From NCBI GenBank assembly GCA_905235755.1, contig CAJONA010000165.1:1-6337 (forward strand): a stretch of 6,337 nucleotides of DNA. The letters are read 5' to 3'. Made by a program: the position numbers and the translations under genes. Position 1 is the first letter of the stretch; each line of letters starts with the position of its first letter. Source of the stretch: an uncultured Clostridia bacterium (GTDB lineage Bacteria > Bacillota > Clostridia > Oscillospirales > CAG-272). Of this stretch, positions 5,461 to 6,337 are shown piece after piece. The notes under the pieces were generated by a model that saw nothing but the letters and a program-made list of their open reading frames with translations, was not told the DNA's origin and made no database searches.

Positions 5461-6337
5461 TTACGACGCCTGTTCGAACTGGCTGTTGTAGAGCTCGGCA
5501 TAGAAGCCGCCTTTTTCCAGCAATTCTTCGTGGTTGCCGCTCTCGATAATATCTCCGTCCTTCATAACAAGGATCAGATCTGCGTTCTTGATGGTGGAAA
5601 GGCGGTGCGCGATCACAAACGACGTGCGGCCGTGCATCAATTTGTCCATTGCGTCCTGTATCTGAAGCTCGGTACGCGTATCAACGGAGCTTGTCGCCTC
5701 GTCAAGTATAAGCATCGGCTTATCCGCGATCATCGCGCGGGCGATGGTAAGCTGCTGCTTTTGTCCCTGCGACAAATTCACCTGATCGGTAAGCACGGTA
5801 TCATATCCGTTCGGAAGCGTTTTGATGAAATGGTGCAGACCGACCGCTTTACATGCTTCTTTGATTTTTTCATCAGACACATTTGGAGTTGAGTACACAA
5901 GATTTTCGCGGACTGTTCCCTCAAAAAGCCACGTGTCCTGCAAAACCATACAGAACTGATCGTGAACGTTTTCGCGCGTTATATCCTTTGTGGAAACGCC
6001 GTCGATGCGGATCTCGCCGCCCTGTATCTCATGAAAACGCATGAGCAGATTGACCATCGTTGTTTTTCCTGCGCCCGTGGGGCCGACAATGGCGATCTTC
6101 TGTCCGGGCTTTGCCTCGGCGGAAAAATCGTGAATAACGATTTTTTCGGAATCCTCGTAGCCGAATTTGACATGACTGAACTCCACGGAGCCCTTGACGT
6201 TCTCAAGGCGCTGCGTTTTGCCGCTTTCATCTTCCATTTCGTCCGCTTCGAGGAACTCAAATACGCGCTCGCCTGCGGCGGCTGCGGACTGGAGCGACTG
6301 CATCGCCTGCGATATCTGCGAAAGAGGCTGTGTAAAG
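5461..6337 (-). CDS. ABC exporter, ATP-binding domain and end of membrane domain (5' end outside window)
   Basis: The minus-strand frame is open from the window edge to TAA at 5463-5461, giving 292 codons including the stop. An ATG at 6303 is internal: the 11 upstream residues (FTQPLSQISQA) continue the end of a type-1 exporter membrane domain, leading into ERVFEFLEADE, the usual link to the nucleotide-binding domain. Numbered from that Met, the domain is complete: aromatic A-loop (FGY, 47-49), Walker A GPTGAGKT (74-81), Q-loop Gln122 in VLQDTWLFEGTV, signature LSQGQ (177-181), Walker B MLILDE (197-202), D-loop SSVD (205-208) and switch His233 in IAHRLST. It powers export across the cytoplasmic membrane, as a homodimer or with a partner half-transporter. 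The substrate cannot be told; drug or lipid export is usual for this family. About 300 N-terminal residues with six membrane helices should lie to the right. Confidence 0.95.
   Translation of the reverse strand, partial: FTQPLSQISQAMQSLQSAAAAGERVFEFLEADEMEDESGKTQRLENVKGSVEFSHVKFGYEDSEKIVIHDFSAEAKPGQKIAIVGPTGAGKTTMVNLLMRFHEIQGGEIRIDGVSTKDITRENVHDQFCMVLQDTWLFEGTVRENLVYSTPNVSDEKIKEACKAVGLHHFIKTLPNGYDTVLTDQVNLSQGQKQQLTIARAMIADKPMLILDEATSSVDTRTELQIQDAMDKLMHGRTSFVIAHRLSTIKNADLILVMKDGDIIESGNHEELLEKGGFYAELYNSQFEQAS

Noticed and set aside
5286..5549. Plus-strand frame running from the beta-helix gene across the terminator
   Set aside because: It spans a clear bidirectional terminator, overlaps real coding sequence on both sides and has no RBS or recognisable protein pattern.
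6165..6187. LSQGQ, LDEATSSVD and neighbouring ABC motifs as unusual variants
   Set aside because: LSQGQ in place of LSGGQ is common in this exporter subfamily, and every other ATPase motif is intact, so there is no sign of lost activity.

Overview
The window looks like chromosomal DNA from a member of the Bacillota (class Clostridia), probably a gut or rumen anaerobe of moderate GC content. This rests on a textbook sigma-A promoter (TTGAAA, 17 bp, TATAAT with a TGn extension), strong GGAGG ribosome binding sites, compact hairpin-plus-T terminators, and an ABC exporter and a DUF5107/TPR protein of the kinds common in that class. The assignment is inferred from style and gene content. No rRNA, tRNA, CRISPR array or transposase gene is visible.

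Layout. (1) 1-552: the C-terminal 183 codons of an unrecognised plus-strand protein cut by the window edge. (2) 553-753: two consecutive intrinsic terminators (561-590, 600-632), then a strong promoter (694-722) and an RBS. (3) 754-4057: a large gene for a DUF5107 plus tetratricopeptide-repeat protein, broken by a perfect 64-bp tandem duplication. (4) 4077-5386: a right-handed beta-helix (pectate-lyase/GH28-like) protein, 19 nt downstream in the same operon, also broken by a -1 type frameshift near 4645-4672. (5) 5411-5449: a bidirectional terminator. (6) 5461-6337, minus strand: the ATP-binding half of an ABC exporter of the membrane-domain/NBD fusion type, cut by the right edge.

The two central genes appear to form a bicistronic unit with its own promoter and terminator. 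Neither product has a visible signal peptide, so both probably act in the cytoplasm. A mutarotase-like domain fused to TPRs beside a beta-helix protein suggests intracellular handling of an oligosaccharide, but the substrate cannot be read from the sequence. Without the two lesions the genes would encode about 1079 and 436 residues. Both lesions look recent, because the rest of each frame is clean. The main open question is whether they are biological (decay of a dispensable operon, or a reversible slippage switch in the 64-bp repeat) or assembly/sequencing errors.
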